Positions 1 to 5,970 of a DNA stretch of 7,021 nucleotides are shown here, one piece after another. The notes below the pieces were generated by a model. It had not been told where the DNA came from and did not search any database. It saw only the letters and a program-made list of their open reading frames with translations. Source of the DNA: JACNLN01 sp964626495 (GTDB taxonomy: Bacteria; Fidelibacterota; Marinisomatia; Marinisomatales; CAZVFT01); contig CAZVFT010000105.1 in assembly GCA_964626495.1 (NCBI GenBank), positions 1 through 7,021 of the forward strand, written 5' to 3'. How positions within the stretch are numbered: the stretch's first letter is position 1; every line of letters starts with the position of its first letter. The translations under genes and the position numbers were made by a program.

Positions 1-306
1 AGTAACCATTGTTCCCCAGCCATCATATTCACCATTCAATTCTTTAGCAATGGACTCAAACCAGTTTCTAATTTCAACTAATTCTTCCTCATCAGGAACC
101 ATCTTTTTCATCGCCAAACACAACCATTGTTCCTTGTCTGCACCGGGCTGTATTTCAATCTCAAACCCCTCTCTTTCAATTACAGTTGCCGCCAGCTTCG
201 CAGATTCTTCCGTTTGGAAATAAAGAAAGAAGTCAAAGTTGTGGGGTTTACTGAGGTCAGAACCCCAATGTATTAGTTGTTCTAAAACCTTCTGGTCTAT
301 ATTCAT
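1..306 (-). CDS. RraB-family (regulator of ribonuclease E activity B-like) protein, 3' end cut by window edge
   Basis: The reading frame starts with ATG at 306 and stays open for 102 codons to the window edge, so the C-terminus is missing. The protein is acidic and soluble, with no signal peptide or membrane segment. It follows the RraB family (PF06877) pattern: an early 'FDFFLYF' strand (residues about 24-30), then 'AATVIEREGFEIEI', a 'LCLAMKKMVP' core (about 68-77), and 'ELNGEYDGWGT' close to the visible end. The last motif is the most diagnostic. In gamma-proteobacteria RraB binds RNase E and inhibits it. In other phyla the same fold occurs without a demonstrated partner, so only the family is assigned here, not RNase E inhibition. 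An AAGGAG site lies 10 nt upstream of the ATG, a long but usable spacing. The gene is 172 bp downstream of the DUF362 gene on the same strand, too far to show co-transcription. Confidence 0.75.
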   Translation of the reverse strand, partial: MNIDQKVLEQLIHWGSDLSKPHNFDFFLYFQTEESAKLAATVIEREGFEIEIQPGADKEQWLCLAMKKMVPDEEELVEIRNWFESIAKELNGEYDGWGTMVT

Positions 307-316
307 TTATCTCATT

Positions 317-322
317 CTCCTT
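317..322 (-). promoter_or_regulatory. Ribosome binding site of the RraB-family gene
   Basis: On the minus strand this reads AAGGAG, 10 nt before the ATG at 306. The spacing is longer than the usual 5-8 nt. An ATG between the site and the start is followed after one codon by TAA, so it can only encode a dipeptide and does not extend the gene. Confidence 0.5.
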
Positions 323-353
323 TGTGCATCAAGGATAATAGTGGTTGGTGAAT

Positions 354-376
354 GCCTGCCCAACGCAATGGGCGGC
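354..376. repeat. GC-rich hairpin in the gap upstream of the RraB-family gene
   Basis: The arms are GCC (354-356) plus GCCC (358-361), pairing with GGGC (370-373) plus GGC (374-376). T357 is bulged and the loop is 8 nt. It is a local GC-rich island in an AT-rich 172-bp intergenic region (307-478). The same gap holds the 9-mer TTTTCGATT twice, at 416-424 and 437-445, 21 bp apart. No T-tract follows the hairpin on either strand, so it is not a convincing terminator. Its role is unknown. Confidence 0.4.
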
Positions 377-478
377 TGGGAGGTAGGGCGCAACTCTCTT
401 ACGGGGGTGATTGGCTTTTCGATTTTCCATATACTATTTTCGATTCGCCAGTCGGAGAATGATCAATAGTACATTTTC

Positions 479-1483
479 TCAGACTTCCAACAGCATTTCC
501 CTTAACTTATCTGCATACCTTTCACTCTTCGCATCGCCAGTCACTATCTCAATCTCCTCTGGACGAGTTACTCCAAGTCCAAGTTCAACAGCTCTTGATA
601 TCTGTTCCTGCTCGAAGATCAACTTGCTCATAATTTTTTTGTTGCTTCCGAGCTCCTTTAAAATAGATAGTCCTACTGCGTCGATGGCAATTCTGTCGGT
701 TCCAGCAAGTAAGACGTTACCGCTCTTCCTGGTTCCCTTTGCGGGACCTCCATCCACGAACGCCTCAATACCGTCAAGAAGGATCAGGGATGGTTCATAG
801 ACCTGGTTTATCTCAGCGATCATCTTCCTCATATCGAAAAACGATGTGTGAAGCTCTTTCATATTCCTCTTATGGGTGATCCCAACGGCAAGCTTCAGGG
901 ATATAGTGAAAACTCCGCCATAGCGATGAGTTTTCAGGCAGCAGGTGGTGACGATACAGTCCGAATCCAGAACAGGTTTTGCCACGTCGAATCCTTTTCT
1001 CCAGTGGCTCTTCTCCGGTTTGACCCGTACCCATTCCTCTGGAGGAAGTTCCTCGAAGTTTATGAGTCCAACATCAAGTTTACTGCAGAGATCGTAAATC
1101 TCCTTTTCCTTCATAACATCGGCTGTATCTGGCGGACCGCTCCTCTCCCCAATTGTGATACTTTTCGCACCTAGTTTTTTCAGGTGTAATATCAAATGGA
1201 TAAGTGTATCGTTGTGTGTAGAAGCAGGGTAAGGATCCGCGGTGTTGAAATTTGGTTTGAGCAGGACGTCCTTACCTACTACCGGATTTATTCCAAGAAG
1301 ATCAATAACATTACCGATGCCTGAGGCTCTATCTGAGGTTCTCACAAGGGAGACCTTCGATTTATTGGTGTTGGAGTCCGGTTTCGAAAGTTTCGTTAAC
1401 AGGGACATTTTTCCTTCATCACCTGTTATTGCCAGTAGGATACCACCAGCTACGGTTGATAGAAATTCACGGCGGGTGGTCAT
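479..1483 (-). CDS. DUF362 domain-containing protein with twin-arginine-like N-terminus
   Basis: This is a 334-residue protein with ATG start and TGA stop. The N-terminus has a twin-arginine-like motif, 'TTRREFL' (residues 2-8), followed by a short hydrophobic stretch (11-19), so Tat-dependent export is likely. No clear Ala-x-Ala cleavage site is seen, and it may stay membrane-anchored. The rest is the DUF362 domain (PF04015): 'VLLKPNFN' (73-80), 'GERSG' (112-116), 'CCLKTHRYGG' (181-190), 'LLDGIEAFVDGGP' (235-247) and a 'DRIAIDAVGL' segment (263-272). These conserved blocks span the whole family length, so the gene looks intact. Some DUF362 proteins carry an extra 4Fe-4S ferredoxin domain, but no CxxCxxC cluster is present here. 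Cys176, Cys181 and Cys182 sit close to the conserved LKTH motif. The biochemical function of the family is unsettled. No strong Shine-Dalgarno site precedes the ATG. The neighbours give no pathway context. Confidence 0.85.
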   Translation of the reverse strand: MTTRREFLSTVAGGILLAITGDEGKMSLLTKLSKPDSNTNKSKVSLVRTSDRASGIGNVIDLLGINPVVGKDVLLKPNFNTADPYPASTHNDTLIHLILHLKKLGAKSITIGERSGPPDTADVMKEKEIYDLCSKLDVGLINFEELPPEEWVRVKPEKSHWRKGFDVAKPVLDSDCIVTTCCLKTHRYGGVFTISLKLAVGITHKRNMKELHTSFFDMRKMIAEINQVYEPSLILLDGIEAFVDGGPAKGTRKSGNVLLAGTDRIAIDAVGLSILKELGSNKKIMSKLIFEQEQISRAVELGLGVTRPEEIEIVTGDAKSERYADKLREMLLEV

Positions 1484-1820
1484 TTATTGACTTGTATATG
1501 CAAATTCCAAAGGAATCCCATTTATAGTTTTCATACTAAACAGCTGTGGAACCAGAAAGAGCCATCTCAATCTTTATCACATCTGACTCTTTCTTGGCGC
1601 AGCTAAGGATAAAACAGCTAACATTGACCTGTGGTTGATGACACAATTATAAAACAACTTCATTTTGGACAAGCCCCTTTTTTCTAGTATTCAACATAGT
1701 ATTGGTGAACCACACATTGAAACTTAATGAAAAGCTGAAACACCCTCAACAGAATTCATACAGATTCGCATTAATTCAAGAATCAACAAGCGCAAAGAAG
1801 TGTGAAAGCAACAAATTTGA
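1484..1820. other. Intergenic region without supportable gene
   Basis: This 337-bp gap separates the DUF362 start from the end of the nuclease-like remnant, both minus strand, and should hold the promoter of the DUF362 gene. No convincing gene is visible. A 69-codon plus-strand frame starting near 1702 has no recognisable domain and runs antisense into the nuclease remnant. A weak five-pair inverted repeat, ATTCC and GGAAT with a 3-nt spacer, lies near 1504-1518, just upstream of the DUF362 gene. No clear -35/-10 pair or terminator could be assigned. Confidence 0.5.
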
Positions 1821-2513
1821 TCAACTTGGCGGCAACAAATTCATCTTGCCAACAGCATCAGTAACATCCCCAGGCCAGATGAAAATTTGGTTGTACGGCT
1901 CTACCTTATAATAGTCTTGAGGTGGAAAAATCTCCCTTGAGGTCATGTCCACACAACAGCGCGTTATCCATCCATATTTCTCCCTCGTTGAGAGTTTCCT
2001 ACCTTGAACCACTTTCTTTGTCACTTTGTACAGTCTCACACACATTCGAAACTCATAACCTGTTAATACGTTCGGGTCTTCCCAGGCACCCTTCCTGTTT
2101 TCATAGGCATCTTTTGCTGCATTCTGTAGCATAACTAGGTCACTGTATTTAGGAACGCTCGGGTAGATGGGAAAGGTGGCAGCCCAACCTGACTCAACCA
2201 TGAGCAAGTTGAATGTAGCCCGTTGCTTAGGTGAGAGCGATGATAGCTCCTTAGCAGTATAAGAAGGCGCCATGTAGGCGAGTAGACGGCCGTATTGATC
2301 AAAATGCTCGTCAGCTGACCATAAGAATACCCTTCTCTTTCTCCCGCTAGGACGACTCAACTTCTCGTCGAGTAGACTCTTGAAGGCAGTCGTTGCCTGC
2401 TTCCCTTGCTTCTCTTGTAGAGTACCTGCTTGACCCGTCGCTAATTTGGGGTAGAGATAGTCGCCCAAACCACGATTTACGGGTGCTTGTCCGTTCTGGA
2501 TCCAGGCAGCCAA
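1821..2513 (-). pseudogene. 5'-truncated staphylococcal nuclease-like (SNase/TNase) gene remnant
   Basis: The open frame of 230 codons begins directly after an in-frame TAA (2514-2516). Its only usable start there is TTG, with no Shine-Dalgarno site. The remaining protein matches the second half of the SNase domain: 'VFLWSADEHFDQYGRLLAYM' (residues 62-81), where Arg76 corresponds to catalytic Arg87 of staphylococcal nuclease; 'FNLLMVESGWAA' (101-112); and a helix 'LQNAAKDAYENRKGAWED' (129-146), like the A..A....GLW segment of the family. The N-terminal half, which carries the Ca2+-binding aspartates and the catalytic Arg/Glu of the 'R-L-x-G-I-D-x-P-E' block, is absent. It is not present in any frame of the 145 bp between this frame and the next gene. 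A further 85 residues follow the domain, with a Cys pair (186-187). A 5'-deleted pseudogene is most likely. A non-catalytic stand-alone protein is possible but would need translation from TTG without a ribosome site. Confidence 0.65.
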
Positions 2514-2517
2514 TTAC

Positions 2518-2593
2518 GTGGAGTAATGCAAAAATTTACTTTCTTGAAACTGTTTCTCATAACTCCACTACTCCATCTCTCCATTTCTCTACG
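2518..2593. repeat. Degenerate period-8 tandem repeat with flanking inverted copy
   Basis: Four 8-bp units run in tandem from 2562: ACTCCACT, ACTCCATC, TCTCCATT and TCTCTACG (last one partial). An inverted copy, GTGGAGT, lies at 2518-2524 and pairs perfectly with ACTCCAC at 2562-2568 across a 37-nt spacer. The array sits in the 145-bp gap between the receiver gene and the nuclease remnant, immediately upstream of the point where the nuclease homology is lost. It resembles the short tandemly repeated repetitive sequences that some bacterial genomes scatter between genes. Confidence 0.5.
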
Positions 2594-2658
2594 ACATGTG
2601 TTACAACCGTTAAGTGATGGATTATAATGACTTGTTGATCTTTTTTGAGATATTGGAA

Positions 2659-3066
2659 TCATTCTGCCAGTACCATAGAAGGTTTTTCATCAACCTTGTA
2701 GAATCTCCAAAATTGCCTGAGAAACTCATCCCTCCACACAGGCTTTGGGATCACCACATTTGCCCCGGCTTCTAAAGAACTCTCTTTATTAGTTTCAGCG
2801 AAGGATGTGACAATCAAAATTGGATTATTAAAACCAGCACCCCTTAACTCCCTTGTTGCGACGATTCCATCTTTAAATGGTATTTTGATATCCATAATAA
2901 CTACATCAGGTTGGTGTTTTAGGCATTTTTCAACCCCAGAAATACCGTCATAAGCAGATAAAATTGTTCCGTTAAACTCAGATCTCAAGTAGAACTCAAA
3001 AAGCTTATTGACAGCTTTATCATCGTCGACAATCAGGACTAAAGGTTTCTTCTCTTCTTTGTTCAT
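2659..3066 (-). CDS. Stand-alone receiver-domain (CheY-like) response regulator
   Basis: This 135-residue protein consists almost entirely of one receiver domain, with no DNA-binding or enzymatic output domain. The acidic cluster is Asp14-Asp15-Asp16, the phosphoacceptor is Asp59 in 'VVIMDIKIP', the switch residue is Thr87 in 'ILIVTSF', and the conserved lysine is Lys108 in 'VVIPKPVW'. All residues required for phosphorylation are present, so it should be functional. Such single-domain regulators act through protein contacts or as phosphate carriers in phosphorelays. The ATG at 3066 is well supported by a GGAGGT ribosome site 6 nt upstream. It is on the same strand as the NarL-type regulator but separated from it by 543 bp, so it probably has its own promoter. 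Its cognate kinase is unknown; the PAS kinase at 4732-5970 is only a candidate. The C-terminal tail (residues about 120-135) is short and has no recognisable domain. Confidence 0.9.
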   Translation of the reverse strand: MNKEEKKPLVLIVDDDKAVNKLFEFYLRSEFNGTILSAYDGISGVEKCLKHQPDVVIMDIKIPFKDGIVATRELRGAGFNNPILIVTSFAETNKESSLEAGANVVIPKPVWRDEFLRQFWRFYKVDEKPSMVLAE

Positions 3067-3072
3067 AATAAT

Positions 3073-3078
3073 ACCTCC
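3073..3078 (-). promoter_or_regulatory. Ribosome binding site of the receiver gene
   Basis: On the minus strand this is GGAGGT, 6 nt before the ATG at 3066. It is a near-ideal Shine-Dalgarno site and fixes the start codon. Confidence 0.8.
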
Positions 3079-3108
3079 AATATCAAAAACAGAAAATCTA
3101 TCCGCTTA

Positions 3109-3140
3109 ACCCTCTTTTTCCGAGGGTGCGAACCTGTCGG
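3109..3140 (-). promoter_or_regulatory. Receiver-gene leader with two mutually exclusive hairpins
   Basis: Hairpin A pairs ACCCTC (3109-3114) with GAGGGT (3122-3127) around a 7-nt loop. Hairpin B pairs CCG (3120-3122) and AGG (3123-3125) with CCT (3133-3135) and CGG (3138-3140), leaving two bulged bases. The two share bases 3120-3127, so they cannot form together. Hairpin A ends about 30 nt upstream of the GGAGGT site of the receiver gene, where a translational or attenuation switch would sit. It matches no riboswitch class I can identify, and no U-tract marks it as a terminator. It may simply be a REP-like palindrome. Confidence 0.3.
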
Positions 3141-3412
3141 CATTTTTTACCTCAGCGAAGTTTCGAGATAGGGATAGACTCTGTTAGATAGTTATCTGTA
3201 GGATGTGTATTTTGTCCGAAGGAAGATTGATTTGGGGTAAGCGTAAAAGGAGGGAAACGTATAATCAAAACAGGAGATTTTTTTAACTCCTTCCAATGCC
3301 ATGATAAGTCCGCTTACCCCTGAGAAAGTATGACGTTTGCAGAAGAAATAGTACTTTTTCTGGAAAATCCTCATCCTAAAATCAATATAAAGGAATATAT
3401 TCTAACGCACAA

Positions 3413-3474
3413 TACGTCCAATGACGTATTTTGGGAGTGATGAATGACGTATTTTTGAGGTGATGAAGGACGTA
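3413..3474. repeat. GACGTA iteron-like cluster, 23-bp period plus one inverted copy
   Basis: GACGTA occurs at 3423-3428, 3446-3451 and 3469-3474, spaced exactly 23 bp start to start. The first two full 23-bp units agree at most positions (both begin ATGACGTATTTT and end GTGATGA). An inverted copy, TACGTC, at 3413-3418 faces the first GACGTA across a 4-nt spacer (CAAT), forming a 16-bp palindrome. Because 23 is not a multiple of three, this is not a coding repeat. The arrangement looks like an array of binding sites for a DNA-binding protein, upstream of the receiver gene and just beyond the end of the NarL-type regulator gene. Which protein binds is unknown. Confidence 0.6.
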
Positions 3475-3609
3475 TGTGCTGGATTAAATGTACAACGGCA
3501 TAGTAAAAAACATCAAAAAGAAAGCAGGTTCATTTGGGATATCGCATACAGGATATAGAATATTCCATAAGCATTATTGCAGATATAGAGCCGTAAGTGA
3601 AAGAATGGA

Positions 3610-4293
3610 TTATTCGGAACTGTCTATGTGGTCTTTGGGCGTTATTCCTTTTTCAATTGCATAGCGAGTTAGTCCAACGATATTGTGAATATCTAACTTT
3701 TGTCCAATATTATTTCTATGCTTTCTGACTGTACCAATGCTGATGAAGAGCTGTTCTGCAATCTCTTTGGAGGTGTAACCTTCGGCAATGAGTTGTAGGA
3801 CTTCACGTTCACGAGATGTGAGTGATATCCACTGAGCAGGCGGTTCTATGATCTCAGTAGCTTTCGATGTTTTTCGATATGCCTTCAACACCATTTTTGA
3901 TATACTTGGACTGAAAAACGCCTGACCACTGTTTACCTCGCGAATTGCTTTCAAAAGATCGTCTGATGCTGTCTGCTTTACAAGAAATCCCGAAGCTCCT
4001 GCATCCAACGATTCAAAGACGTACTCTTCATCGGGGTACATAGAAAGAATGATGACTTTCGTATCAGGTAAATCTTTTAAAATTATTCGGGTTGCTTCCA
4101 CACCGTTTAGAGTTGGCATGGCAATATCCATAAGAACTATATCAGGCTGTAATTTCTGGCAGAGAGAAACTGCTTCTCTACCATTCTCAGCTTCACCTAC
4201 GACAATGATATCCGGTGCTGTTTCTAACAGCATCCTGAGACCCTCTCGGACTATTGTATGATCCTCAGCAATGAGAACAGCAATTTTGTTCAA
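3610..4293 (-). CDS. NarL/FixJ-family response regulator (receiver + LuxR-type HTH)
   Basis: This is a 227-residue protein of the usual length for the family. The N-terminal receiver (about 3-120) has Glu10-Asp11, phosphoacceptor Asp56 in 'IVLMDIAMP', Ser84 and Lys106 in 'GFLVKQ'. A linker follows, then a LuxR/GerE helix-turn-helix (about 158-220) with 'LTSREREVLQLIAEGYTSKE' and 'ISIGTVRKHRNNIGQKLDI'. It is expected to be a phosphorylation-dependent transcription factor. The most likely partner is the HisKA_3-type kinase encoded 438 bp upstream on the same strand, since this kinase class normally pairs with NarL-type regulators. The start is unusual: the only start codon compatible with the conserved N-terminus is TTG at 4293, because an in-frame TAA lies five codons upstream. 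A weak AAGGG site is about 9 nt upstream. The gene appears intact, with short polar residues after the HTH. Confidence 0.93.
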   Translation of the reverse strand: MNKIAVLIAEDHTIVREGLRMLLETAPDIIVVGEAENGREAVSLCQKLQPDIVLMDIAMPTLNGVEATRIILKDLPDTKVIILSMYPDEEYVFESLDAGASGFLVKQTASDDLLKAIREVNSGQAFFSPSISKMVLKAYRKTSKATEIIEPPAQWISLTSREREVLQLIAEGYTSKEIAEQLFISIGTVRKHRNNIGQKLDIHNIVGLTRYAIEKGITPKDHIDSSE

Positions 4294-4373
4294 TTTACAG
4301 AACCCTTAGTTCGTATATGTTTTTCAAGGATTTTGAGAGTAAACCAATGAAACTCTTGAGAACAGAAAAGATC

Positions 4374-4537
4374 CCCCCTCACCTTTTTTCCTCTTCCGCC
4401 GGCTGGCGGAGAGAGGAGTTCCTGGAAGTATGGCTTCAAACAGACTTGCCCACAGGGTCTGCGAAAAGAATCAGAGATTCGAGTGTCCGATATATCCTTC
4501 TCCCCCTTAGATGGGGGAGAAAAAAAGAGGGGGTGGT
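4374..4537. repeat. MITE/REP-like element with imperfect terminal inverted repeats and two internal hairpins
   Basis: The left end (from 4374) reads CCCCCTC, a pyrimidine-rich tract and CCTCTTCC. The complement of the right end (4537 back to about 4501) reads CCCCCTC, a T-run and CTCCCCC, so the ends form an imperfect inverted repeat of roughly 20 bp. Inside the left end is a strong hairpin with arms 4389-4400 and 4405-4417, GGCT loop, 12 pairs and one bulged G. Inside the right end is a hairpin with arms 4498-4506 and 4513-4521, nine pairs, loop TTAGAT. No transposase gene and no clear target-site duplication were found. It may be one non-autonomous element or two neighbouring REP-like palindromes. 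Neither hairpin is followed by a T-tract suited to termination of the upstream kinase transcript. Confidence 0.5.
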
Positions 4538-4606
4538 ATTTGGGTGTTGACACCGTGTTAATGTTTGTATCTCGGACTATTTCTGAATACAAATTCATTT
4601 CTCTCA

Positions 4607-4643
4607 GTCAGGAGCCTGACAGAACCAGTCGGGAGCCTGGCTG
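4607..4643. repeat. Two tandem AGGAGCCT-type hairpins
   Basis: The first pairs GTCAGG (4607-4612) with CCTGAC (4615-4620) perfectly around AG. The second pairs CAGTCGGG (4626-4633) with CCTGGCTG (4636-4643) around AG, with two G-T wobbles when read as plus-strand RNA. The two share the core GTC-x-GG-AG-CCTG and lie about 22 bp apart, so they look like repeated copies of one palindromic unit. They fall downstream of the kinase stop. They may act as an mRNA-stabilising or REP-like element; no T-tract supports a terminator. Confidence 0.5.
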
Positions 4644-4706
4644 TGCCTGTTCGGCCCTTGACGAATAATTCAGGTACGGGATATTGTGAAGAACCTTTTT
4701 TTATTA

Positions 4707-4727
4707 ATCGAAAATCGTCAATCATCA
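4707..4727. repeat. Degenerate period-7 tandem repeat after the kinase gene
   Basis: Three heptamers follow one another: ATCGAAA (4707-4713), ATCGTCA (4714-4720) and ATCATCA (4721-4727). They start four bases beyond the kinase stop codon. This is the style of heptameric short tandem repeats found between genes in several bacterial groups, including FCB genomes. It is short, so chance cannot be excluded. Confidence 0.35.
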
Positions 4728-4731
4728 ATTC

Positions 4732-5970
4732 CTACGCTTCTCCATAGGGAATATCGACGATCAACGTAGTTCCAGCACCCGGCTTTGATACTAAGCTCAG
4801 ATGTCCACCTACAAAACTCACCCGCTCACGAATTCCCTGAAGCCCCAATCCCCCCTTTCCGGGATCCACTGATGGCAACTTATCCACATCAAATCCCTTC
4901 CCATCGTCGCTAATCTGCAATGATATGATTCCCCCTTGCTTGCTAATGTCAATGTCAACCGAATGTGCATCAGCATGCTTTGCAATGTTATTGAGTCCCT
5001 CTTGAAACACTCGGTAAAGAACCGTTTTCATTTCATTATCAAGATTTTCCACCGATTGACTTCCGCTAATGTTGACATCAATACCTGTCCGCTGTATAAA
5101 ACTCCGACCGTGAGACTGCATTGCTGGTAACAGTCCAAGGTCATCCAGCATGGATGGACGAAGTTCATAAGAAAAGCGGTGAATATCCCCCATCGTTTTC
5201 TCTACCAATTCCCTGCAATCAGTTATTCTGATAGTCAAATCCTTCCGTTCTCCGGTGTGCTGTTGTTTGATCATTTCAAGATTCAAACTGATAGCCGTGA
5301 GCGCCTGACCGATTTCATCGTGAAGTTCCCGGCTGATACGCTGCCGTTCTGCCTCCTGAGCTCGGATGACTTCCGAAGAGAGAGATTTCAGTGTTTCCTG
5401 CTGGCTTCGGAGTGTAACCACCAGATCTTTTAACTGATCTTCCATCTTTCGCCTTTCTGTCATATCACGAGATATGCCCAGGACAGAGACTATGTTCCTC
5501 TCACGATCAAATTGCGGTACCAGGGTCGTCTCAAACCAGTAAGAATCATAATCCATTTTGAACTGATGTTCTGTTTTATCCCCTTTCCAGGTGGCAAAAA
5601 CACGATCTAAACAATTCATCAATTTGTCTGTTTCTTTGCCAGGAAACACATCAGGTAGCTTCTTTCCAATAATTTTGTCCTTAGTTGATCTAATTAATTG
5701 CGTGAATCGGGTATTGGTAAATAGTATTTTACCGCTAACATCCACAACAAATACGGCTTCTTCCATAGACTCCACAAGGGTACGGTATTTCTTTTCTGAT
5801 TCCCGAAGGACTTGCTCTGATTCTTGAAGTGCCCTCAATTTTTCCCGTTGAACCTGTACCTGTTGCCTGTGACTTGCCATAACACTAGCGATGATGATGA
5901 TGGCCAGCAACAGCAGTACCATGGTGCCAATAATCAGAGTCCATAAGAAATCTACCGACGACGTAGACAT
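4732..5970 (-). CDS. Membrane-anchored PAS sensor histidine kinase (HisKA_3 / NarX-DegS type)
   Basis: Numbered from the ATG at 5970, this is a 412-residue protein. It has one N-terminal membrane helix (about 8-31), a charged coiled-coil linker (34-60), a PAS domain (about 60-175, starting 'KKYRTLVESMEEAVFVVD' and ending 'GISRDMTERR'), a second helix, then the HisKA_3 dimerisation domain with phosphoacceptor His217 in 'RISRELHDEIGQAL'. The HATPase_c domain has an N-box around Asn327-Asn328 ('EGLNNIAKHA'), a G1 box 'DDGKGFD' (355-361) and a G2 box 'GGLGLQGIRERV' (373-384). All catalytic motifs are present. There is almost no extracytoplasmic loop, so signal input must come through the PAS pocket or a membrane partner. 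An in-frame ATG at 5991 would add seven residues, but the ATG at 5970 has a GGAGGA site 5 nt upstream and is preferred. The gene overlaps the 7TM gene by 19 nt, indicating translational coupling. The likely output is the NarL-type regulator at 3610-4293. Confidence 0.93.
   Translation of the reverse strand: MSTSSVDFLWTLIIGTMVLLLLAIIIIASVMASHRQQVQVQREKLRALQESEQVLRESEKKYRTLVESMEEAVFVVDVSGKILFTNTRFTQLIRSTKDKIIGKKLPDVFPGKETDKLMNCLDRVFATWKGDKTEHQFKMDYDSYWFETTLVPQFDRERNIVSVLGISRDMTERRKMEDQLKDLVVTLRSQQETLKSLSSEVIRAQEAERQRISRELHDEIGQALTAISLNLEMIKQQHTGERKDLTIRITDCRELVEKTMGDIHRFSYELRPSMLDDLGLLPAMQSHGRSFIQRTGIDVNISGSQSVENLDNEMKTVLYRVFQEGLNNIAKHADAHSVDIDISKQGGIISLQISDDGKGFDVDKLPSVDPGKGGLGLQGIRERVSFVGGHLSLVSKPGAGTTLIVDIPYGEA

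Larger units (their letters stand above)
3067..3609. other. Long intergenic region between NarL-type regulator and receiver gene
   Basis: This 543-bp stretch has no supportable gene. A 60-codon minus-strand frame (3192-3374) and a 58-codon plus-strand frame starting at 3488 lack ribosome sites and recognisable domains; the second runs into the 3' end of the regulator gene. The region holds the alternative-hairpin leader at 3109-3140, a small palindrome at 3186-3197 (AGATA-GT-TATCT), and the GACGTA repeat cluster at 3413-3474. It should also contain the promoter of the receiver gene, but no clear -35/-10 pair was recognised. Confidence 0.6.
4294..4731. other. Repeat-rich intergenic region between kinase and regulator genes
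   Basis: This 438-bp gap separates two genes that are usually adjacent. No real gene is visible; short frames crossing it are read through palindromes. From high to low coordinates it holds a period-7 repeat (4707-4727), two tandem AGGAGCCT-type hairpins (4607-4643), a short palindrome at 4543-4554 (GGTGT-TG-ACACC), and a MITE-like inverted-repeat element (4374-4537). It must also carry any independent promoter for the NarL-type regulator, but none could be assigned confidently. Confidence 0.6.

Noticed and set aside
358..394. GCCCAAC resembles an integron attC core (the complement of GTTGGGC) near a small cassette-like gene.
   Set aside because: No matching second core or paired L/R boxes at attC spacing, and no integrase in the window. 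The bases are explained by a simple hairpin.
1702..1911. 69-codon plus-strand frame in the gap and over the nuclease remnant.
   Set aside because: No recognisable domain or ribosome site; it overlaps antisense to a clearer coding frame.
3109..3140. Leader considered as a preQ1-like or c-di-GMP riboswitch.
   Set aside because: Only superficial similarity (AGGTTC, ACCCT, A-rich tract). The order and pairing do not fit these classes as I know them.
3192..3374. 60-codon minus-strand frame in the long intergenic region.
   Set aside because: Only TAGG directly abutting the start, no properly spaced ribosome site, no domain, irregular composition; probably chance.
3488..3664. 58-codon plus-strand frame, lysine-rich at the start, running into the regulator gene.
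   Set aside because: No ribosome site, and its end is the shadow of the regulator's 3' coding sequence on the other strand.
4498..4521. Strong hairpin next to an A-run, considered as a terminator of the kinase transcript.
   Set aside because: On the minus strand, the direction of transcription, the T-run precedes the hairpin instead of following it.
4290..4598. 102-codon minus-strand frame directly upstream of the regulator.
   Set aside because: It reads through the palindromic MITE-like element, giving proline/glycine/lysine-rich sequence without a domain, and has no ribosome site.
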